Positions 1 to 9,858 of a stretch of 64,000 nt of DNA are shown here, piece by piece (positions within the stretch are counted from its first letter, which is position 1; every line of letters starts with the position of its first letter). Made by a program: the position numbers and the translations under genes. The stretch comes from Gammaproteobacteria bacterium. Its GTDB lineage: Bacteria > Pseudomonadota > Gammaproteobacteria > Pseudomonadales > Halieaceae. The notes below the pieces were generated by a model, which worked only from the letters and a program-made list of their open reading frames with translations, searched no databases and was not told the origin of the DNA. The stretch is taken from the NCBI GenBank assembly GCA_030427485.1, contig JAUICG010000003.1, forward strand, positions 186,001-250,000, given 5' to 3'.

Positions 1-2
1 TG

Positions 3-434
3 CGACACTTCGAGCAGGTGATTGCAATTATGCGAGCGCGTGGAATCGACTATCGCCAGATCGCGGCCTCGCGCTACGCGGGCGCATTGCGTGAGCAGGT
101 GCGACAGCGCGATCCCGCGAAACTGGTGGATACCCTGCTGGTGGGGGCCATAATCGAGGCCCGCTCCTGCGAACGCTTCGCCGCGCTGGCGCCTGCGCTG
201 GACCCCGAGTTGTCCGGGTTTTACCTGTCGCTGTTAAAGTCTGAATCCAGGCACTTCATGGATTACCTCCAACTGGCCGAGACCCTGGGGTCGAAAGAGG
301 ACATCGCGGAGCGGCTGCCGGTATTGCTGGCATACGAGCGGGAACTGGTCGAGACGCCGGACACCGAGTTCAGGTTCCACAGCGGTGTGCCACACCGCCT
401 TTCAGGTGGGCTGGGAAACGGGCGTACTCACTGA
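3..434 (+). CDS. miaE: tRNA-(ms2io6A)-hydroxylase, 3' part
   Basis: The gene is cut by the left window edge; 143 C-terminal residues remain, open from base 3. MiaE is a non-haem di-iron monooxygenase that hydroxylates ms2i6A at position 37 of some tRNAs. The visible piece has the ferritin-like ligand motifs of the family: an EARSCERF segment (an E-x6-type helix ligand) and ESRHFMDYL further on, which supply Glu and His ligands to the di-iron centre. Known: MiaE occurs in a subset of gammaproteobacteria including Salmonella and Pseudomonas. It converges on ppiB across a 120-base gap. The call rests on the C-terminal half only but the motif spacing is distinctive. Confidence 0.9.
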   Translation, partial: RHFEQVIAIMRARGIDYRQIAASRYAGALREQVRQRDPAKLVDTLLVGAIIEARSCERFAALAPALDPELSGFYLSLLKSESRHFMDYLQLAETLGSKEDIAERLPVLLAYERELVETPDTEFRFHSGVPHRLSGGLGNGRTH

Positions 435-520
435 ATAAGTTGCATTAGAATATAGATTCAACTATTTGATATAGCTGATTTTATTTAAAATCAACGCCGG
501 CTTAGTTGCTGCGCTCGGAC

Positions 521-544
521 CCTGGCCGGCCAGGTCCTGGCCGG
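521..544. repeat. Nested GC-rich palindrome between miaE and ppiB
   Basis: A 14-base perfect palindrome (521-534, CCTGGCCGGCCAGG) overlaps a second inverted repeat with 9-base arms (526-534 and 536-544) and a single-base centre. It lies in the convergent gap, 10 bases from the end of ppiB. There is no T-run, so it is not a standard intrinsic terminator, but it could stop or stabilise the two convergent transcripts. Confidence 0.5.
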
Positions 545-554
545 CATACGGGAC

Positions 555-1052
555 TTACTCGTCGACAATTACGACCGATTCAATGATGACCGGATCGGAA
601 GGCACATCCTGGTGACCTTTGCTGCTGGACGTCGGTACGGCGCGGATCTTGTCCAGCACCTCGACACCCTCTGTGACCTTGCCGAACACCGCATAACCCC
701 ATCCCTGCATATTCTTGCCGCTGTGGTTGAGGAAGTCGTTGTCTTTCACATTGATGAAAAATTGCGCAGTCGCTGAATGTGGATCGGAAGTTCTGGCCAT
801 CGCTATCGTGCCAAAATCATTCTTGAGACCGTTGTCAGCTTCGTTTTCGATGGGTGCTCCACTGGCTTTCTGCCGCATCTCGGTGTCGAAACCGCCGCCC
901 TGGATCATAAAATTGTCGATGACGCGGTGGAAAATTGTGCCGTCGTAAAAGCCATCACGAGCGTAGCTGATGAAATTGGCAACGGTTTTTGGCGCTTTTT
1001 CGGCGTCCAGTTCAAGCTTAATCTCGCCGAATGTCGTGCGAATGATGACCAT
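555..1052 (-). CDS. ppiB: Peptidyl-prolyl cis-trans isomerase B (cyclophilin)
   Basis: 165 residues, the usual length of a cytoplasmic bacterial cyclophilin. It catalyses cis-trans isomerisation of Xaa-Pro bonds. There is no signal peptide, so it is the PpiB rather than the periplasmic PpiA type. The catalytic-core motifs [15 protein letters not shown] and the downstream [10 protein letters not shown] are intact. The start at 1052 is preceded on the minus strand by AAGGAAG five bases away. It is divergent from glnS, an arrangement also found in Pseudomonas. The C-terminal extension after the core is short and ends in acidic residues. Confidence 0.95.
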   Translation of the reverse strand: MVIIRTTFGEIKLELDAEKAPKTVANFISYARDGFYDGTIFHRVIDNFMIQGGGFDTEMRQKASGAPIENEADNGLKNDFGTIAMARTSDPHSATAQFFINVKDNDFLNHSGKNMQGWGYAVFGKVTEGVEVLDKIRAVPTSSSKGHQDVPSDPVIIESVVIVDE

Positions 1053-1260
1053 GTTTACTTCCTTGGGGGTGTCTGTATCAAGCCGGGCAATGATACGGAC
1101 TTTTAGCCTTCAGTAAAACATGTAGCGGGCAAAGATGCCCAGAAATGCGAGATTGGTTTGCACTCGGCCGTGAATTGGCGCTCCCGTGGTGAATTGTCTA
1201 TAAGCGCGACGTGGGAGTCGTTATAATACGCGACTTTTTTACGGCAGCAGCACACCACCT

Positions 1261-2922
1261 ATGGACGACACACCAGCCAGCAATTTCCTGCAGACCATTA
1301 TCAGCGAGGATCTCGCCAGTGGCCGGGTTGCCACCGTCGTAACCCGCTTTCCCCCCGAACCCAATGGCTTCCTGCATATTGGCCACGCCAAGTCCATCAG
1401 TGTCAATTTCGGGCTGGCGGAAGCGAACGGCGGGCGCTGCAATCTGCGCTTCGACGATACCAATCCGGAAAAGGAGTCCACGGTGTTTACCGAAGCGATC
1501 GAGGCCGATGTGCGCTGGCTGGGCTATCAATGGGACGGTGAGGTACGCTATGCCTCTTCCTACTTCCAGCAATTCTACGACTGGGCCGTGCACCTGGTGG
1601 AGCAGGGGAACGCCTATGTGTGCGACCTCAATGCCGATGAGGCGAGGGAGTACCGCGGCACTTTGACAGAGCCGGGGCGCAACAGCCCGTACCGGGAGCG
1701 CAGCGTGGCGGAAAACCTCGACCTGCTCGCACGCATGAAAGCCGGTGAATTTGCCGAGGGTGCCAGGGTGCTGCGCGCGAAAATCGATATGCGTTCGCCG
1801 AATATCAATATGCGCGACCCGATCCTGTACCGCATTCGCAAAGCGGCGCACCACCAGACAGGTACTGAGTGGTCGATTTATCCGACCTACGATTTCGCCC
1901 ACGGGCAGGAAGATGCGATCGAAGGCGTTACGCATTCAATCTGCACGCTGGAATTCGAAGATCATCGCCCGTTGTACGACTGGTTCCTGGACCACCTGCC
2001 GGTTCCAAGCCGGCCACGGCAGTACGAGTTCGGCAGGCTGAATCCCAGCTATACGGTGACCAGCAAACGCAAGCTCAAGCAACTGGTGGATGAAGGCGTG
2101 GTAGGCGGCTGGGACGACCCCCGTATGCCGACGATTTCGGGCATGCGCAGGCGCGGCTACCCGGCGGCAGCGATTCGCCGTTTCTGCGACATGATCGGCA
2201 CTACCCGCAGCGACGGTGTGGTCGACGTGGCCATGCTGGAATTCGCCATCCGCGAAGATTTGAATGAAAACGCCGCGCGCGGGATGTGCGTGCTCAATCC
2301 GCTGAAAGTCGTCCTCACCGACTACCCCGAGGGCAAGGTTGAAACGCTCGGTGCGCCGCGTCACCCGAACCGCGCGGACCTGGGTGAGCGCGAACTGCCG
2401 TTCACTCGGGAGATCTATATCGATGCCGACGATTTTCGCGAGGAAGCGAACAAAAAATACAAACGCCTGGTCCTCGGTAGTCGTGTGCGACTGCGCAATG
2501 CCTACGTGATCGAGGCGGATGAAGTGATCAGGAACGAGCGCGGCGATATTACCGAGATCAGGGCACATACGATCGCCGACACGCTGGGTGAGAATCCCGC
2601 GGACGGCGTCAAGCCCAGGGGCGTTATCCACTGGGTGTCGGTAAGCGAGGGCAGGACTGCCGAGGTGCGGCTGTACGAGCGCCTGTTCAACCACGCGTCG
2701 CCGGACAGGGGTGACAACGCGTTTCTCGATCATATCAACCCGGAATCGCTTAGTGTCGTGCAACAGGCGTGGATAGAGCCGGCACTGGCCGATGCAGTGC
2801 CTGAACAGCAGTTCCAGTTCGAGCGGGAGGGCTATTTCGTGGCCGACCGCTACGACCACAGCGTGGAGAAGCCGGTATTCAACAAGACGATCGGCCTGCG
2901 CGATACCTGGGTGGATGGCTGA
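1261..2922 (+). CDS. glnS: Glutaminyl-tRNA synthetase
   Basis: 553 residues, a class I aminoacyl-tRNA synthetase that charges tRNA-Gln. The HIGH motif is at residues 39-42 inside [15 protein letters not shown]. The KMSKS equivalent is SKRKL at about 268-272, the form usual for GlnRS. The C-terminal anticodon-binding beta-barrels are present, and it ends normally with the DTWVDG tail. The start agrees with family length, although no clear Shine-Dalgarno sequence precedes it. A TATAAT-like element lies at 1222-1227, but I could not pair it with a good -35. cysS begins 10 bases after the stop, so the two genes are likely co-transcribed. Confidence 0.97.
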   Translation: MDDTPASNFLQTIISEDLASGRVATVVTRFPPEPNGFLHIGHAKSISVNFGLAEANGGRCNLRFDDTNPEKESTVFTEAIEADVRWLGYQWDGEVRYASSYFQQFYDWAVHLVEQGNAYVCDLNADEAREYRGTLTEPGRNSPYRERSVAENLDLLARMKAGEFAEGARVLRAKIDMRSPNINMRDPILYRIRKAAHHQTGTEWSIYPTYDFAHGQEDAIEGVTHSICTLEFEDHRPLYDWFLDHLPVPSRPRQYEFGRLNPSYTVTSKRKLKQLVDEGVVGGWDDPRMPTISGMRRRGYPAAAIRRFCDMIGTTRSDGVVDVAMLEFAIREDLNENAARGMCVLNPLKVVLTDYPEGKVETLGAPRHPNRADLGERELPFTREIYIDADDFREEANKKYKRLVLGSRVRLRNAYVIEADEVIRNERGDITEIRAHTIADTLGENPADGVKPRGVIHWVSVSEGRTAEVRLYERLFNHASPDRGDNAFLDHINPESLSVVQQAWIEPALADAVPEQQFQFEREGYFVADRYDHSVEKPVFNKTIGLRDTWVDG

Positions 2923-2932
2923 GGAGCGAAGG

Positions 2933-4315
2933 ATGAGTCTGGTACTGTACAACACCCTGAGCGGGCGCAAGGAACGCTTCGAGCCGCTGGTACCCGATAC
3001 CGTGACCCTCTACGTCTGCGGGCCCACCGTGTACAACCTCGCGCATATCGGTAACGCCCGGCCGGCGGTGGTGTTCGATACCTTGTTTCGCCTGTTGCAG
3101 ACACACTTTGACAGTGTGACCTACGCGCGCAACATCACGGATATCGATGACAAAATCATCCGCGCCGCGCGTGACGGCAAGCGCAGCATCGAGTCCGTCA
3201 CCGAGGAATTCACCGCCAAGTACCGCGAGGACATGGCGCAGCTCAATACATTGCCGCCGACCCTTGAACCCCGCGCTACCCAGAATATCGATGCGATGAT
3301 CGCGCTCACCGCGACACTGCTCAAGAAGGGCCACGCCTACGAGGCCCAGGGGCACGTGCTGTTCGCGGTGGAGTCGATGGATGATTACGGGAGATTATCC
3401 GGTCGCTCGTTGGACGATATGCTCGCGGGCGCTCGCGTAGAAGTTGCGGATTACAAGCGCCACCCGGGTGATTTCGTGCTGTGGAAGCCCGCCGCTGCCG
3501 AGGACCCTGGCTGGGACAGCCCCTGGGGCCGGGGACGACCGGGCTGGCACCTGGAGTGCTCGGCGATGATACGCGAGCATCTCGGTGAGACTATCGATAT
3601 TCACGGCGGCGGCCGCGACCTGATTTTTCCGCACCACGAGAACGAGATTGCCCAGAGTCGCTGCGCCCACGGTGGGGAATATGTGCGTTACTGGATGCAT
3701 AACGCCTACCTCGATATCGACGGTGAGAAAATGTCCAAGTCACTGGGCAATTTTCGCACCGTGCGGGACTTGCTGCAGGGCTATCGCGGCGAGGTGCTGC
3801 GCTTCGCGCTGCTGTCAGCGCAGTATCGCTCGCCGTTGGACTTCTCCGCGGAGCTGCTGGATCAGGCGCAGGCAACCCTGGACAGTCTCTACGGTACCCT
3901 GCGCGACGTGCAGGACATGGATGTCGATATGGAGGTCAGCCTGGCGGATGAGCCGTTCTATCACGCGTTGAACGACGACCTGAACACGCCTGTCGCGATC
4001 GCCGAGATACACGCGCTGGCCCGGCAACTGCACAAGGCCGCACCCGCCGAGAAGCCGGCACTCAAGGGCCGCATACTGGCGGCGGGCAACCTGCTGGGTA
4101 TTCTTGAACAGGATGCGGTGCAGTGGCTGCAGGGCACGGCGGCGTCCGATGCGATCCCCGCGGAGGCGATCGAGGCACTGATCGAGGAGCGGCAGGCGGC
4201 CAAGCTGGCGAAGGATTATGCGCGGGCTGATGAGGTGCGCGCGGAGTTGCTGGCGCAGGGGGTGGTGCTGGAGGACTCCCGCGAGGGGACACGCTGGAAG
4301 CGCAAGTCGGATTGA
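2933..4315 (+). CDS. cysS: Cysteinyl-tRNA synthetase
   Basis: 460 residues. It charges tRNA-Cys and is a zinc-dependent class I synthetase. The start chosen is ATG 2933 ([11 protein letters not shown]), 10 bases after glnS and with a GGAGCGAAGG ribosome site; the longer open frame from 2792 would overlap glnS heavily. Visible signatures are Cys29 (zinc ligand, in YVCGPTVYN), HIGN at 38-41, the LECSAM and HHENE zinc/substrate segments, and KMSKS at 266-270. The C-terminal DALR region ([14 protein letters not shown]) is complete. Confidence 0.97.
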   Translation: MSLVLYNTLSGRKERFEPLVPDTVTLYVCGPTVYNLAHIGNARPAVVFDTLFRLLQTHFDSVTYARNITDIDDKIIRAARDGKRSIESVTEEFTAKYREDMAQLNTLPPTLEPRATQNIDAMIALTATLLKKGHAYEAQGHVLFAVESMDDYGRLSGRSLDDMLAGARVEVADYKRHPGDFVLWKPAAAEDPGWDSPWGRGRPGWHLECSAMIREHLGETIDIHGGGRDLIFPHHENEIAQSRCAHGGEYVRYWMHNAYLDIDGEKMSKSLGNFRTVRDLLQGYRGEVLRFALLSAQYRSPLDFSAELLDQAQATLDSLYGTLRDVQDMDVDMEVSLADEPFYHALNDDLNTPVAIAEIHALARQLHKAAPAEKPALKGRILAAGNLLGILEQDAVQWLQGTAASDAIPAEAIEALIEERQAAKLAKDYARADEVRAELLAQGVVLEDSREGTRWKRKSD

Positions 4316-4414
4316 TCCTGTTTAGACAACAGTGCTGTACTGGCAGTTTGAGTGCGGGCCGGCTATTAGGTAGATGCTGGCGGGTCGAGGCTGAACGTTC
4401 CGGCGGGCGGGTTC

Positions 4415-4479
4415 GGCCCCCGGATGTGCAATTCGCCCGCTTCCCCGATACTCGCGAACGAATTGCACATCCGGGGGCC
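4415..4479. repeat. Perfect 21-bp inverted repeat with 23-base loop
   Basis: The arm 4415-4435 is the exact reverse complement of 4459-4479 (arm ends GGCCCCCGG and CCGGGGGCC). The 23-base loop lies at 4436-4458. The element sits in the 198-base gap between convergent cysS and folD. No T-tract follows on either strand, so a simple rho-independent terminator is not convincing. A perfect 21-base-pair arm with no mismatch is more than transcription termination needs. Confidence 0.85.
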
Positions 4480-4513
4480 AAACCCTCATCCGTGCCATTT
4501 GCTATGCGTTGTG

Positions 4514-5362
4514 TTAGTGCGCAAGGCTTCTCTCACCTGATACCACGCTCTGCATGATCAGGGTATTGATCGTCATTGGCCCGACACCACCGGGGACGGG
4601 GGTGTAAGCAGAGGCTTTCTCGCTTAACGCGGACAATTCGATGTCACCAACGCCGCCCGGATGATAGCCGGCGTCAATCACCACGGCACCTTCCTTCACC
4701 CAGTCGGCTTTGATGAATTCGGGCTTGCCGACCGCGCCCACCAGAATATCCGCCTGGGCGATAATGCCGGGGAGGTCTTTGGTGCGGGAGTGGCAGATGG
4801 TCACTGTTGCATTTTTTTGCAGGAGCATCATCGCCATCGGTTTGCCGAGAATGGGGCTACGACCGACGACCACCGCATGTTTGCCTTCGATCTCGATGCG
4901 GTAGTGATCCAGGATGCGCATGATGCCCTGTGGTGTCGCGCAACCGTAGGCCTCTTCGCCCATCGCCATGCGGCCGAAACCGAGGCAGGTCACGCCATCC
5001 ACGTCCTTGGCGAGGGCGATTGCGTCGAAGCAGGCGCGCTCATCGATTTGTTCCGGCACCGGGTGTTGCAGCAGGATGCCATGCACATTGGGGTCATTGT
5101 TCAACGCTTCAATCTTCGCCAGCAGTTGCTCCGTGGTGGTCGCGGCGGGCATTTCCACGGCCAGGGATTCCATACCCACCCTGCGGCAGGCGTTACCCTT
5201 CATTCTGACATAGGTGGCGGAGGCCGGATCATCGCCCACCAGGATGGTTGCCAGGATCGGCGTCCTGCCCCCGGACCCGGCTTTTAACCGGTCTACCCGC
5301 GCCAGCAGGTCGGCCTCGGATTGCGCTGCCAGTGATTTGCCGTCCAGGAGGAGTGCAGACAT
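4514..5362 (-). CDS. folD: Methylenetetrahydrofolate dehydrogenase/cyclohydrolase
   Basis: 282 residues. This bifunctional enzyme interconverts 5,10-methylene-, methenyl- and 10-formyl-tetrahydrofolate with NADP. The catalytic Tyr51 and Lys55 are in [10 protein letters not shown], the nucleotide-binding loop is [14 protein letters not shown], and the C-terminal signature is [10 protein letters not shown]. Length and both ends match the family. It is convergent with cysS, and a tRNA-Pro gene lies upstream in the opposite direction. Confidence 0.96.
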   Translation of the reverse strand: MSALLLDGKSLAAQSEADLLARVDRLKAGSGGRTPILATILVGDDPASATYVRMKGNACRRVGMESLAVEMPAATTTEQLLAKIEALNNDPNVHGILLQHPVPEQIDERACFDAIALAKDVDGVTCLGFGRMAMGEEAYGCATPQGIMRILDHYRIEIEGKHAVVVGRSPILGKPMAMMLLQKNATVTICHSRTKDLPGIIAQADILVGAVGKPEFIKADWVKEGAVVIDAGYHPGGVGDIELSALSEKASAYTPVPGGVGPMTINTLIMQSVVSGERSLAH

Positions 5363-5515
5363 GCGATAGGATCCTTGATTCGAGGTAAATTGGGTGCTTC
5401 GGGGAGCGCGGCTCGCAAGCGCACGACTGCCTCGGGGCGGCTATTGTCCCATGAGTGCCGGTGTCAGTGAAAGGCCGGGCGACGGTATACCGGTATTCGA
5501 GGCGGCTTTTTGGCG

Positions 5516-5544
5516 TTGACGCTCGTCGGAGGGCTGAGTATCAT
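5516..5544 (+). promoter_or_regulatory. Sigma70-type promoter for tRNA-Pro
   Basis: TTGACG (5516-5521), a 17-base spacer and TATCAT (5539-5544) lie about 60 bases before the mature tRNA-Pro 5' end. Both hexamers match consensus at five of six positions. The location fits a stable-RNA promoter with a short processed leader. Confidence 0.6.
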
Positions 5545-5606
5545 TCGCCCTCCTGAAAAACAGGGCTGGCGGGAATGTCATCGCGAGCCCATCATGACAG
5601 GTATAT

Positions 5607-5683
5607 CGGGGTATAGCGCAGTCTGGTAGCGCGCCTGCTTTGGGAGCAGGATGTCGGGAGTTCGAATCTCTCTACCCCGACCA
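5607..5683 (+). tRNA. tRNA-Pro(UGG)
   Basis: 77 bases with the CCA end encoded. The acceptor stem CGGGGTA (5607-5613) pairs with TACCCCG (5673-5679), and the discriminator is A. The anticodon stem CCTGC/GCAGG encloses the loop TTTGGGA, giving anticodon TGG at 5641-5643. The T-arm GTTCGAATC is intact. It stands alone between folD and the wax ester synthase gene. Confidence 0.96.
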
Positions 5684-5997
5684 CTTTTTCTTCTGCACGG
5701 TCTCGGCTCTACCCCATTATCGGGGGATGGACATCCATTCGTACCCGGTTGATGATGCCATCCCACCCGCAGTGGGTCAGCACCCTCAATCGATAATTCT
5801 CAAAGTTTCGCCGCCCCTGTTTCCAACCCGAATCCGCTGTGTATCCATCAGGCGGGCAATCCATTCCCTGCCGCTACACGCTGAAATGATCGACTGGATC
5901 AAGGCGACTGACGCCCGGGGCGGTACAGTAGCCGCAGTGGTGGAAGCGATACCGCGAAATGTATCGTGGCCTGTGACAGACGCGGAGATGACGCCAG
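5684..5997. other. 314-base gap after tRNA-Pro with no supported gene
   Basis: Open frames crossing this gap have no recognisable family features and no good ribosome sites. I see no terminator with a T-run, apart from CTTTTTC directly after the tRNA CCA, and no attachment-site duplication of the tRNA 3' end. It probably carries the promoter of the downstream acyltransferase gene. Confidence 0.4.
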
Positions 5998-7416
5998 ATG
6001 CGACAACTCGGGGGACTCGACAACCTGATGGTTGAGGGCGAAATGCCCCATATTCCGATGCACATGTCAGCTCTGATGATCTATGACACTGGCGGAAAAC
6101 GCGGGGCCACCGCACTTTTTAACGCGCTTCAGAACAGTTTCGATGAACTCGTGGAACACCATTTCCCGATTCTACGCTGTCGGCTGGAAGAGGTCGCGCT
6201 GCAACTGGACAAGGCCTACTGGGTAGAGGACACCCATTTCAGCACGCACTACCATGTGACACGCGTTGCGCTGCCCCGCCCGCAGAACTGGCAGGCTGTC
6301 TACGCTATGTTCGGACAGTTCCATGCCCAGCCCCTGGACCGTGCCAGGCCGTTGTGGCAGGTCATGGTGGTAGAGGGCCTGGATCGTCTTGCGGGAATAC
6401 CTCGAGGCAGCACGGCACTGTTTCTTAAAATTCACCACGCAATGATGGATGGCAAGAGCGCTCTGCGGCTTATGAGCGGCTTGCACAGTTTGGGCTCAGA
6501 GGCGGATTCTGTCCCGATTGCGGCCTCGATGCCCGAGGAAAAGCCAATCGCCGAGGCGTTTCAGGCGCCAAGCTGGTGGGAGAAATACAGCAGGGCCTGG
6601 TGGCATGCCGTCGAAAGGCCGATCGATATGGCCGCAACCCTGGTCAAGCTGTTGCCGCAATTGCTGCTAGGCGATGATTCATCCTCGCCGGAAAAAGGGC
6701 AGGGCGTTCCGCAAATCCGATTCAATCACCCGTTGACTGCCGATCGCGTTATCGGCCATGTCCGACTGGATCTGCGGCAGCTGAAGCGACTGGCGAAAAA
6801 GTGCCACTGTACTGTCAACGACCTGGCCCTGTGTGTCGTCGCCGGCGGCTTACGCGAGTTTTTGCTCGAGCACGACGAGTTGCCACCGGAAAGCCTGGTG
6901 ACGCTGATGCCGATAGATGTGCGGCGAACGGGCAGGGATGGTACGACAGGCAATCACGTGACCGTGGCAAAGGTGTGCCTGTACACAAATATCGCGGATA
7001 CAAAGGAGCGCCTGGAGGCCATCTCACGACACTCTTCCGAGGGCAAAAAGCACAGCAGGAAAGCGGATGCGCATGCCATGCTCAAATTGGTGGACGATAT
7101 TCACCCTGCCATTATTCTGTGGCTGGGAGAATGGTTGATATCCTCGGGCCACCTGGAGGACCTGCCGACGGTGGTCAATACCGTGGTCACCAATGTGCCG
7201 GGACTCTCTTCAGAAGCTTATATAGCTGGCGCCAGATTGATCGACTACCTTGGGTTCGGTCCCCTGGCGCCCAACGTGGGCTTGTTCCATACGGTGTCCA
7301 GTACAGCGGACCATGTCAATGTCAGCTTCCTCAGCACAGAGCTGTTTATCGGGGATGGCAGTGCCTACAACGCCGCGTTGGCGCGCAGCTGGGACGAGTT
7401 GGCGTTGTTGCTGTAG
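5998..7416 (+). CDS. Wax ester synthase/acyl-CoA:diacylglycerol acyltransferase
   Basis: 472 residues, the usual size of a WS/DGAT. The enzyme esterifies an acyl-CoA to a long-chain alcohol or diacylglycerol, making neutral storage lipid at the inner membrane. The catalytic HHxxxDG motif is complete (HHAMMDG, residues 146-152). The start is fixed by the family N-terminus (MRQLGGLDNLM...MPMHM-like) and a GGAG element 11 bases before. A second conserved block, NHVTVAKV, and the C-terminal FGPLAPNVGLFHTV-type segment are present. Known: many marine oil- and lipid-degrading gammaproteobacteria carry one or more such genes. Substrate preference cannot be read from sequence. Confidence 0.9.
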   Translation: MRQLGGLDNLMVEGEMPHIPMHMSALMIYDTGGKRGATALFNALQNSFDELVEHHFPILRCRLEEVALQLDKAYWVEDTHFSTHYHVTRVALPRPQNWQAVYAMFGQFHAQPLDRARPLWQVMVVEGLDRLAGIPRGSTALFLKIHHAMMDGKSALRLMSGLHSLGSEADSVPIAASMPEEKPIAEAFQAPSWWEKYSRAWWHAVERPIDMAATLVKLLPQLLLGDDSSSPEKGQGVPQIRFNHPLTADRVIGHVRLDLRQLKRLAKKCHCTVNDLALCVVAGGLREFLLEHDELPPESLVTLMPIDVRRTGRDGTTGNHVTVAKVCLYTNIADTKERLEAISRHSSEGKKHSRKADAHAMLKLVDDIHPAIILWLGEWLISSGHLEDLPTVVNTVVTNVPGLSSEAYIAGARLIDYLGFGPLAPNVGLFHTVSSTADHVNVSFLSTELFIGDGSAYNAALARSWDELALLL

Positions 7417-7543
7417 TCCCTATGAATTATGGTCGTTCACCTCGTTGCCGGTTTTCCGGGCCGCCATGCTAGTATCGTCCGCGGACAGCGCTGCGCGATA
7501 GCGCTGGATCTGACACGCGGACAGAACACCAGGGCTGGTATCC

Positions 7544-8683
7544 ATGTTACAGGCAATCGTCAACGGGCAAGTCTTCGACGGAGCGACGCTGCGAGCGCAT
7601 CGCTGCGTGCTGATCGAAGGCGAGCGCATTCTCGACGTGGTCGATCAGGGGGAGATGCCCGCAGCTGTCACAGACGCATACGACCTCGAGGGCGGCACGC
7701 TACTGCCCGGATTCATCGACTTGCAGGTCAATGGCGGAGGCGGCGTGTTGTTTACCGCTACGCCAACCGTGGAGAGCCTTCGCACAATGGGCTCCGCCCA
7801 CCGCAAGACCGGCACCACCGGCTTCCTGCCAACCCTGATCACCTCGGATTTCGAGGTCATGCGCCAGGGCATAGCGGCGGTCAGCAGGGCGATTGCGAAA
7901 GGCGTGCCGGGGGTACTGGGCATTCATCTGGAGGGGCCATTCCTCAACCCCCTGCGGCGCGGGGTGCACGATGCAAGCAAGTTCCGCGAGCTGGACCAGG
8001 CGGGCTTTGACATTGTCACGTCCCTGTCCAGCGGGAAAACACTCATTACACTGGCGCCGGAGTTGACCACGGACGCGATGATTCGTCGCCTGGTCGCTGC
8101 GGGTGTGATTGTCGCCTGCGGTCACAGCGCCGCGAGCTACACACAGGCCCGCGCCGCGCTGGACGCGGGGGCCAGCGGATTCACCCACTTGTACAATGCG
8201 ATGACGCCCCTGCAAAGCCGGGAGCCGGGGATGGTAGGCGCGGCGCTGGAAGACGAGAACAGCTGGTTCGGTATCATTGCCGACGGGCACCACAGCCACC
8301 CGGCAGCCTTTCGTATCGCCGTATCAGCGAAGCGAACCGGCGGCGCGATCCTGGTGACCGATGCCATGCCTACGGTAGGTTCTGCGAGCAAGTCCTTCGT
8401 GCTGGACGGCGAAACCATCACGGCCAGCGAGGGACGTGTCGTCAACGCTGCGGGCACGCTGGCCGGCTCGGATCTCGATATGCTGTCCGCGGTGAACAAT
8501 GCCGCCGCGTTTGCCGGCCTGGACTGGTATGAAGCGGTTCGTATGGCGACGCTCTATCCGGCCAGGGCCCTCGGGCTGGCCGATGAACTGGGGGCGATAA
8601 GGCCGGGTTTTCGCGCAAATTTGTTGACGCTGGATGACCGTGGGCGGATTCGTGACCGCTGGATCGATGGCGTCAGGGTTTGA
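7544..8683 (+). CDS. nagA: N-acetylglucosamine-6-phosphate deacetylase
   Basis: 379 residues. It removes acetate from GlcNAc-6-phosphate in amino-sugar and cell-wall recycling. The amidohydrolase signatures are clear: PGFIDLQVNGGGG at the N-terminal metal site (the E. coli-like form with Gln/Asn instead of HxH), HLEGPFLNP with the metal-binding Glu, ACGHSAAS and THLYNAM with the His ligands, and VTDAMPTVG with the catalytic Asp. No nagB, nagK or transporter is next to it, so the pathway must be completed elsewhere. The 3' end overlaps the convergent ThuA-like gene by 11 bases. Confidence 0.93.
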   Translation: MLQAIVNGQVFDGATLRAHRCVLIEGERILDVVDQGEMPAAVTDAYDLEGGTLLPGFIDLQVNGGGGVLFTATPTVESLRTMGSAHRKTGTTGFLPTLITSDFEVMRQGIAAVSRAIAKGVPGVLGIHLEGPFLNPLRRGVHDASKFRELDQAGFDIVTSLSSGKTLITLAPELTTDAMIRRLVAAGVIVACGHSAASYTQARAALDAGASGFTHLYNAMTPLQSREPGMVGAALEDENSWFGIIADGHHSHPAAFRIAVSAKRTGGAILVTDAMPTVGSASKSFVLDGETITASEGRVVNAAGTLAGSDLDMLSAVNNAAAFAGLDWYEAVRMATLYPARALGLADELGAIRPGFRANLLTLDDRGRIRDRWIDGVRV

Positions 8684-9533
8684 CCGCAACCCACTCAATT
8701 GCATTCAGCACCAGTTCCCGTGCCGCATCGTTCTCCCAGTTGGCATGGTAGTGGCCGCCGGTGTAGCCAAAGCCGCGGCCCCCGCCACTGCGCTCGAATG
8801 CCCAGGCAAGCACCTGCGGTACACCGTCCGCGACCAATTTGCGTACTGCATCGTTCCCGCTGTGGGGCCCGTTCCAGCGCTCCATCGTCGATGGCGGCGC
8901 CACTGCACTGAGCAGCGGCGTTACACCGCCTTCAACAAACCGCATATTGAAGTACCATTCGTCTTCCAGGCTGAACGGCGCGATAGCGCGGGTGACCGGG
9001 TGCGGCGGCAAGCGCGTGAACTGGGCTGTCCAGTGTGGGTTTACCGACCACCAGGTTTCGAAGTAGCCGCCAATGGCCCGCAGCATGGCGTCTGCCGCCG
9101 GGCTGCCCCTGGGGACTTCCACGCAATAGTGAAGCGCAACGACGCCGATGCCCCGGTCCAGGAGGCGGTTGAAGGTCTGCAGGTGATCGATCACGAGGTG
9201 TGAATCACCGCCATCACAATACATCACCAGGGCGTCGGCACCCTCAAAAATGGATTCATCGCTGGGCCACCCCCCGTAAACGTTGACGGTTTCAATTGAC
9301 GGTTGCCGCTCGCGCAGTGCCGCTGACAATAGCGCAGTTCCCGCCTCGTGCTCATGGGCGCCGGGAAGGTGGCTGTCGGGACCGGCCAGGAACACCACTC
9401 TTGCCGGCGGTGTCGTGGTGGCAGTCGCCGGATGGAATTGCACGGAGATTTCCGCAGAGCCGCAGCCGCCCTGGAGGCACGCAAGAAGAGCCAGGCAGGA
9501 GCCTGTCAATGACGTTCGGCCAAAAGTGTACAT
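8673..9533 (-). CDS. ThuA-like domain lipoprotein
   Basis: 286 residues from ATG 9533. A longer frame from 9641 exists, but only the 9533 start gives a signal peptide at the N-terminus. That N-terminus (MYTFGRTSLTGSCLALLAC...) is a lipoprotein-type signal with a plausible LLAC lipobox at Cys19 and a second cysteine at GGC a few residues on. The mature part matches the ThuA/trehalose-utilisation family, a glutamine-amidotransferase-like fold: VVFLAGPDSH near the start, ADALVMYCDGGD, GIGVVALHYCVEVP and FGYTGGHYHANW at the end. Known: the family is found with sugar-oxidising or heteropolysaccharide genes, but its reaction is not established. No such genes are adjacent apart from nagA. Confidence 0.75.
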   Translation of the reverse strand: MYTFGRTSLTGSCLALLACLQGGCGSAEISVQFHPATATTTPPARVVFLAGPDSHLPGAHEHEAGTALLSAALRERQPSIETVNVYGGWPSDESIFEGADALVMYCDGGDSHLVIDHLQTFNRLLDRGIGVVALHYCVEVPRGSPAADAMLRAIGGYFETWWSVNPHWTAQFTRLPPHPVTRAIAPFSLEDEWYFNMRFVEGGVTPLLSAVAPPSTMERWNGPHSGNDAVRKLVADGVPQVLAWAFERSGGGRGFGYTGGHYHANWENDAARELVLNAIEWVAVKP

Positions 9534-9753
9534 GGGAGTATCGCCCCGTGTTGTTAGCTGGTATAGCCGCGCATGATAGGCAGGCTGGGGGTTCCTGTCC
9601 AAGGTCTGCAGGGTGCTGAACTTGACACCCATGGACAGCAAAAGCTACCATGCGCGCCGCGTCAACAGCGGTGTTTGGCCGTGATTCCTTGCTTGTTGCA
9701 GTGCCCAGGCACAATCGGCCAGGTTGACCGAACCGCTTTCAACACGAGGCAAT

Positions 9754-9830
9754 GGTGGCCGTAGCTCAACAGGTAGAGCACCGGATTGTGACTCCGGAGG
9801 TAGCGGGTTCAAGACCCGTCGGCCACCCCA
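9754..9830 (+). tRNA. tRNA-His(GUG)
   Basis: The gene includes the extra 5' G at 9754 (G-1, opposite C73) that is diagnostic of tRNA-His, and an encoded CCA. The acceptor stem GTGGCCG pairs with CGGCCAC, and the anticodon loop TTGTGAC gives GTG. It is followed 28 bases later by tRNA-Arg, so the two are probably one transcript. Confidence 0.96.
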
Positions 9831-9858
9831 TCTTTCGTTGCACAATCGAACCGTGTTT

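Noticed and set aside
1194..1227. TTGTCT and TATAAT before glnS as a promoter
   Set aside because: The spacer is 22 bases, too long for sigma70; only the -10-like element remains and it was not listed as a promoter.
1936..2970. Long minus-strand frame over glnS
   Set aside because: Antisense to a conserved synthetase; no domain.
5578..5766. Minus-strand frame over tRNA-Pro
   Set aside because: Its peptide is the reverse-strand reading of the tRNA, a known type of spurious annotation; no ribosome site or family.
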